DNA from: Deltaproteobacteria bacterium
GTDB lineage: Bacteria; Myxococcota; Myxococcia; SLRQ01
DNA length: 9,801 bases
Assembly: GCA_007128675.1 (NCBI GenBank)
Contig: SKWY01000370.1
Coordinates: forward strand, 1 to 9,801
Direction of reading: 5' to 3'
The stretch's first letter is position 1, and each line of letters opens with the position of its first letter. The notes below the pieces were generated by a model. It had not been told where the DNA came from and did not search any database. It worked only from the letters and a program-made list of their open reading frames with translations. This document shows positions 6,573-9,801 of this stretch, piece after piece. The translations under genes were made by a program, and so were the position numbers.

Positions 6573-7022
6573 CTACTTCTTCCTGGAAGAGGCGGTCTCG
6601 TTGCTTTGGCGCAGCTCTTCGATGAGCTTGGCCATCTTCTTACGCTCATTTGCCGCCGCAAGAACCTTTTGAACTTTTTCGAGCACCTCGGCGACATCCT
6701 CGAAGGGCTTCAAAAGATAGCCTCGCGCACCTAGATCCATCGCCTCGATCGCTGTCTCCAGGGAGGCATAGCCCGTTATCATGATTGCTTCCGGGCCTTG
6801 GTCCATGGTGCGGGCCTTTCGAATGATCTCCATGCCCGACTCGTCGGGGAGGTTCTTGTCTGCAATGACGACGTCGAATGCTTCCTGCTCCAGCTTCGAG
6901 AGACCTTCGGCGCAATTCGTTGCAAACGCTACCTCGTATCCCGCTTCGGACAGTAGCTCTTCGAGCACGAGATTCACCGCCCGCTCATCGTCCACCACTA
7001 GAATTCGAGCCACGTCTTTCAC
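6573..7022 (-). CDS. Stand-alone response regulator (receiver domain with basic helical tail)
   Basis: The 149-residue protein is a single CheY-like receiver. It shows the acidic pair Asp11-Asp12 (ILVVDDE), the phospho-acceptor Asp55 (VVIADKNLPDESG), the switch Thr83 (MITGYAS) and Lys105 (YLLKPFED). After residue 120 there is only a charged helical tail, NERKKMAKLIEELRQSNETA, ending SSRKK, with no DNA-binding or enzymatic output domain. The start is GTG at 7022 with a strong GGGAGG Shine-Dalgarno 6 nt upstream. Its GTGA overlaps the kinase stop by 4 nt, so kinase and regulator are translationally coupled and almost certainly cognate. It probably signals by protein-protein contact or relays phosphate. 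It ends 11 nt from the convergent membrane-protein gene, with no visible terminator between. Confidence 0.9.
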   Translation of the reverse strand: MKDVARILVVDDERAVNLVLEELLSEAGYEVAFATNCAEGLSKLEQEAFDVVIADKNLPDESGMEIIRKARTMDQGPEAIMITGYASLETAIEAMDLGARGYLLKPFEDVAEVLEKVQKVLAAANERKKMAKLIEELRQSNETASSRKK

Positions 7023-7852
7023 AGCGTCCCTCCCTTCTCGAGACCCTCGGCCGGCGGCTCGACTACCGACGGCAGCCTCACCTCCACCACTGTTCTATAG
7101 CCCTTGTCCTTGCCGCCCAAAGAAGGCTCCTCGCACCGACGAATCGTCAGATCGCCACCGTGAGCGTTGGCGATCTCCTTGCAGATCGGCAGCCCCAGCC
7201 CAGTGCCTCTTTCCGGATCCTTGGTAGTGAAGAAGGGATCCAACACTCTTTCTCGTAGATCTTCGGGAATACCAACGCCCGTATCGGAGACGGTCAACAA
7301 GATCTCCTTGTTGGCCGTCTCGCTTCCAGCCAGACGAACCCGGCGATCCTCCTGCTCCTCGACTGCATCAAATGCGTTGGTCAGCAGGTTCACCAAAACT
7401 TGCTGCAGTTGGACCTCGTCAAGGGGCAGGATAAGGGACTCCGGCTCAATCTCGATTACGAGATCCACCCCGGCACGACGAAGAAGGTGATCCAGTAGCT
7501 CCACGACTCGACTCGCCACATCCCCGAGATGTGCCGTTCCTTCCTTCGTGTCCATGCGGGTATGGGTCCTGATCCTGTCGACTAGACTAACCAAGACTCC
7601 CGCTTGCTGCTCGATGAAAACCGCACGACGAGAAGTGGCCTCATCTTCACATTGCGCACCGATCATCTGCGCAAATGCCTTGATGGCCACCAGCGGCTGA
7701 TTCATCTCATGCACTAGAGCCGCTACTCGCGTCCCGAGTTCGGCGAGCTTGGCCGCCTGCAACAGCATTCCCCGCAGCCTTTCGACCTCCAACGAAAGCT
7801 CATCAGCGCAGGCTTCATCGACCGAGCCGGGATCACGCCGAGTCTCTCTCAT
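7019..7852 (-). CDS. Soluble sensor histidine kinase without recognisable sensor domain
   Basis: The 277-residue kinase has no membrane segment. Residues 18-38 (ELSLEVERLRGMLLQAAKLA) are a short coiled-coil-like helix leading into HisKA. His48 in VHEMNQPL is the phosphorylation site. The ATPase domain has the N box LVNLLTNAFDAVEE (153-166), G1 box SDTGVGIPED (189-198), F box DPFFTT (205-210) and G2 box GTGLGLPI (216-223). The frame is open back to 8089 but those 79 extra codons overlap fecR and look non-native. The ATG at 7852 sits 1 nt after the fecR TAG and has GGGAG about 6 nt upstream, so it is chosen. It overlaps the response regulator by GTGA. Input must come from a partner protein or a cytoplasmic cue, since no PAS, GAF or periplasmic domain is present. 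Confidence 0.9.
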   Translation of the reverse strand: MRETRRDPGSVDEACADELSLEVERLRGMLLQAAKLAELGTRVAALVHEMNQPLVAIKAFAQMIGAQCEDEATSRRAVFIEQQAGVLVSLVDRIRTHTRMDTKEGTAHLGDVASRVVELLDHLLRRAGVDLVIEIEPESLILPLDEVQLQQVLVNLLTNAFDAVEEQEDRRVRLAGSETANKEILLTVSDTGVGIPEDLRERVLDPFFTTKDPERGTGLGLPICKEIANAHGGDLTIRRCEEPSLGGKDKGYRTVVEVRLPSVVEPPAEGLEKGGTL

Positions 7853-7853
7853 G

Positions 7854-8768
7854 CTACTCCCAAACGCTCTTTTCCACCTTGAGCTGCAGTGGCTTACGCC
7901 TGGGCGAAGCCTCGCGAACAAGCAATGGGCTCTCGGATATCTCCACGTTGCCCGCACCATCCTCTGCGAGCAATCGCAGGCGGTTTTCCCCCTCGGTGAG
8001 GGGAACCTCCAGCTCGAACCGCCCATCGTAACCCACAGGCGTGACCGTCTTCCCAAGACGCACGCGAACTCCAACATCCGTTCTACCACTCACCTTGACG
8101 CTGGAAGCCCGAGTTCCCTCGGCCGGCCAATGAACCTGCAAAAAGACCTCCTTCGGGATGGCGAGAGGCTCACCAGGAGGCCTGCCAGGCAAGGCTACCG
8201 CCTGCCTCCCCGCAGGAACGACAACCCGCCTGCCTTCAGCGGTCAGACCAACCTCACCCCGGCGAGTTACGACTCCAAGCAGCCCGTCACCATCGGCAAC
8301 GAGGTTGAACTCCCCTCCCGTGGTATCCGCTCTCGCTCCCCCCGCAACGGAGTCGAACTCGAACGTCCGGCGGCGTCTACGCTCGACGTCGGCCGCCACC
8401 CGGCCCGTCCCCAAGGTGAATCGGGAGATCTCTGGAGTCTCATCGCCTATGGTGAAGTTGGTGTTCGGCGTCAGAGTGAGGGTCGCGCCCTGCCTGGGTC
8501 TCAAGATTACCTGGCTAAAATCGGCGGTTCGAACCATATCGCCCTCGGTGAGCTTCGCGCCCGGCTCGAGGCTCACCCACTGCTGGCCAACGTGTCGAAC
8601 CTCTGCTTTGCCAACTACGGAGGCAACCAGCACTCTATCCGAGGCCACCTCGGCCTCGCCCTCGACAAGGGGGGCACGGCCCTGTGCTCCAAAGAGGTTC
8701 AAAGCCAGCAAAGCCGTGGCTGAAATAAGGCAAATCCCTGTCCATACTCTGGCGAAACGCAAGCTCAC
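7854..8768 (-). CDS. Exported FecR-domain protein with C-terminal Ig-like domain
   Basis: The 304-residue protein has a signal peptide or N-terminal anchor at 1-30 (RFARVWTG, then ICLISATALLALNLFGAQG). A FecR domain spans about 45-195: VVGKAEVRHVGQQWVSLEPG, the 'L-x-x-GD-x-V-x-T' stretch at 73-81, a GGEFNLVADGDGLLGVVTRR segment (151-170) in place of the usual RGT-x-F motif, and VVVPAGRQAV (182-191). An Ig-like domain covers about 208-285 (GYDGRFELEVPLTEGENRLR, then AEDGAGN). It lacks the cytoplasmic anti-sigma helix region of classical FecR sensors. The likely start is GTG at 8768, since an in-frame TAG lies four codons upstream. Its GAGG is only 2 nt away, so the TTG two codons later (8762), with 8-nt spacing, is a real alternative. 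It is followed after 1 nt by the kinase, and probably acts in the periplasm, possibly binding peptidoglycan or polymers. Confidence 0.85.
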   Translation of the reverse strand: MSLRFARVWTGICLISATALLALNLFGAQGRAPLVEGEAEVASDRVLVASVVGKAEVRHVGQQWVSLEPGAKLTEGDMVRTADFSQVILRPRQGATLTLTPNTNFTIGDETPEISRFTLGTGRVAADVERRRRRTFEFDSVAGGARADTTGGEFNLVADGDGLLGVVTRRGEVGLTAEGRRVVVPAGRQAVALPGRPPGEPLAIPKEVFLQVHWPAEGTRASSVKVSGRTDVGVRVRLGKTVTPVGYDGRFELEVPLTEGENRLRLLAEDGAGNVEISESPLLVREASPRRKPLQLKVEKSVWE

Positions 8769-8802
8769 GACCTCATACTAGCAGGCTTCATTCGAGATGG
8801 GA

Positions 8803-8880
8803 GAGTTGAGCGAGACCAACTCGCGGAAACTCGAAACCGCGGGCCATCGAAATCGATTCGAATCTTCCTGTCTTGGTCTC
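8803..8880 (-). promoter_or_regulatory. Structured fecR leader with two mutually exclusive pairings
   Basis: Upstream of fecR, GAGACCAA (8812-8819) and TTGGTCTC (8873-8880) form a perfect 8-bp inverted repeat enclosing about 53 nt. Inside is a second stem, CGCGG/CCGCG (8822-8826 and 8837-8841, 10-nt loop), and a region with palindromes ATCGAT and GATTCGAATC. A competing 6-bp hairpin GAGTTG-AGCGAGAC-CAACTC (8803-8822) reuses bases 8817-8819 of the long stem and 8822 of the inner stem, so the hairpin and the outer stem cannot both form fully. The element ends about 35 nt before the fecR start. It does not match a riboswitch class I know, and no T-run follows. A switch-like leader or a protein-binding site are both possible; all of this is from hand pairing. 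Confidence 0.4.
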
Positions 8881-9044
8881 ACTTGTTCGCCTTCTCGACC
8901 CGTCCCGACCGCAGGCCTCCCCCTCGGGGATGTAAGGGCGAGATGCCATGAATCGGCATATGGGAAGAGCGCGTCTCTATTAATGGAACAAAGAGGCACC
9001 CGGCCCTGTGAGCCTGATGAGAGGGAGAGGGAAAGGAATGCATG
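8881..9044 (-). other. Spacer after upstream kinase: C-rich tract and short hairpin
   Basis: This is the distal part of the 276-nt gap between the upstream kinase and fecR; no gene is seen in it. Directly after the kinase stop the transcript has a pyrimidine run (complement of purines 9019-9038) in a C-rich, G-poor stretch, of the kind used for Rho-dependent termination. Further on, ATGCC-ATGAATC-GGCAT (8943-8959) is a 5-bp hairpin. I found no convincing sigma-70 or sigma-54 promoter for fecR, although one is expected here. Confidence 0.3.
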
Positions 9045-9801
9045 TCAACCTGGTATAGGAAGACGAATAGTGAAAGTGCTCCCCTCCTCGAGGCTGCTTT
9101 CCACATCGAGGGTCCCATTGTGGGACTGCACGATCCTGTAGGCCACCGACAATCCAAGACCGGCTCCACGCCAGTCTTCCTTGGTCGTGAAGAACGGCTC
9201 GAAAATGCGATCGAGGTTCTCCCGCGGAATGCCGGAGCCGGTATCGAGGATGCGAAGAAAGACGAAAGGATCCTCGATACCCGTCTCGACTCGAACAACC
9301 CCCCCTTCGGAGGTCGCCTGACTCGCATTTGACAGCAAGTTGAGCACCGCTTGCTGCATCTGTGCCGAGTCCGCGCGCACTCGTGGAAGGTCTGGGTTCA
9401 AATCCTCTTCGAGGCGAATGCCCTTGCTCTGCATCAAGGAGAGCTGCAAAGCAATCGCCGATGAGGCTATCTCATTGAGGTCGGCCTCCACGAGCAAGAC
9501 CTTTTCACCCTGCTCGGAGAATCGAAGAAGGTTCATCGTGATCTCTCGACAACGCTTCGCGTCTTCCTCGATCCGCCGAAGCAGCTTCGTCTCCGGATCG
9601 TCGGACTTTCGCCTTCGCAACAAGAGCTGAGCCATTCCAAGTATTCCAGTCATTGGATTGTTCAGCTCATGCGCGACGCCGGCCCCTAGCTCACCAACAG
9701 CAGCCATCTTGCGCCTTTGCAGAAGCTCCGCCTGGGCCTGTTTCAGCTCGGAGGTCCTTTCCCTCACTCGTGTTTGAAGCTCACGGTTGAAGGTTTCCAC
9801 C
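9045..9801 (-). CDS. Sensor histidine kinase, C-terminal catalytic part (N-terminus off window)
   Basis: About 252 residues are visible and the frame is open to the right edge, so sensor domains, if any, lie outside. The visible part begins with a coiled-coil linker, ETFNRELQTRVRERTSELKQ, of the 'VEERT-x-EL' type common after PAS, HAMP or receiver modules. Then come HisKA with His44 in VAHELNNPM, N box LLSNASQATSE (154-164), G1 box LDTGSGIPRE (185-194), F box EPFFTT (201-206) and G2 box GAGLGLSV (212-219). The GTG at 9798-9800 is unlikely to be the true start because it falls in the middle of the linker helix. It is co-oriented with fecR-kinase-regulator but separated by 276 nt. No response regulator follows it directly, so its partner may be the downstream regulator or lie elsewhere. 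Confidence 0.9.
   Translation of the reverse strand, partial: VETFNRELQTRVRERTSELKQAQAELLQRRKMAAVGELGAGVAHELNNPMTGILGMAQLLLRRRKSDDPETKLLRRIEEDAKRCREITMNLLRFSEQGEKVLLVEADLNEIASSAIALQLSLMQSKGIRLEEDLNPDLPRVRADSAQMQQAVLNLLSNASQATSEGGVVRVETGIEDPFVFLRILDTGSGIPRENLDRIFEPFFTTKEDWRGAGLGLSVAYRIVQSHNGTLDVESSLEEGSTFTIRLPIPG

Noticed and set aside
6562..6600. Intrinsic terminator between the convergent membrane-protein and response-regulator genes
   Set aside because: Only an 11-nt gap exists. The short CTTCC-T-GGAAG repeat lies inside the regulator gene, has a 1-nt loop and no T-run on either strand.
7853..8089. 79-codon N-terminal extension of the soluble kinase
   Set aside because: It lies wholly within fecR in another frame, shows no domain, and the ATG at 7852 has a good RBS and 1-nt spacing after the fecR stop.
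7749..8723. 324-codon plus-strand open frame opposite fecR
   Set aside because: It is longer than fecR itself, but its translation shows no domain, signal or membrane pattern, and it overlaps the fecR and kinase genes, which have clear motifs and coupled start/stop sites. It looks like an antisense shadow of high-GC coding sequence.
8812..8880. tRNA-like element: 69 nt, 8-bp closing stem, TTCGA-containing loops
   Set aside because: The inner stem has a 10-nt loop instead of a 7-nt T-loop, there is no anticodon arm in the right place, and no D-arm or CCA end. It is better described as a structured leader.
8940..8965. Sigma-54 promoter (TGGCAT box on the minus strand) for fecR
   Set aside because: The GG element is present but the -12 GC element is not at the required spacing and does not read TTGC.

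Overview
The window is a compact, gene-dense bacterial chromosome segment with moderately high GC. It carries nine complete genes and two edge-truncated genes, and shows no IS element, integrase, CRISPR array, tRNA or rRNA. The gene types suggest a Gram-negative lineage of the old 'Deltaproteobacteria' (Myxococcota or Desulfobacterota-like) or possibly Acidobacteriota. These types are a family-4 uracil-DNA glycosylase, an NfeD/slipin pair, a stand-alone receiver with an 'ADKNLPD' phosphorylation loop, a FecR-domain exported protein and a TPR lipoprotein. The phylum call is inference from gene content only.

Region A (1-4428, minus strand) reads as one operon, from right to left: deoxynucleoside kinase, CoaBC-like protein, family-4 uracil-DNA glycosylase, NfeD membrane serine protease, slipin (start only). 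Gaps are 6, 65, 2 and 60 nt. It joins nucleotide salvage, coenzyme A synthesis, uracil repair and membrane protein quality control. Its oddest member is CoaBC: the ligase half is canonical, while the flavoprotein decarboxylase half has lost the recognisable active-site motifs.

Region B (4429-4690) is a divergent intergenic region with several inverted repeats, including a perfect 12-bp palindrome. Region C (4691-6561, plus strand) is a translationally coupled pair (ATGA overlap): a probable TPR lipoprotein and a small single-pass membrane protein of unknown function.

Region D (6573-9801, minus strand) is a signalling block converging on region C with an 11-nt gap. From right to left it holds the C-terminal part of a histidine kinase that runs off the window, a 276-nt gap with a structured fecR leader, an exported FecR/Ig-like protein, a soluble histidine kinase and a stand-alone response regulator without output domain. 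The last three are tightly coupled: 1 nt between fecR and the kinase, and a GTGA overlap between kinase and regulator. A periplasmic FecR protein coupled to a cytoplasmic kinase/receiver pair, with no sigma factor or TonB receptor visible, is an unusual arrangement. Together with the degenerate CoaBC it is the best candidate here for something not well described.
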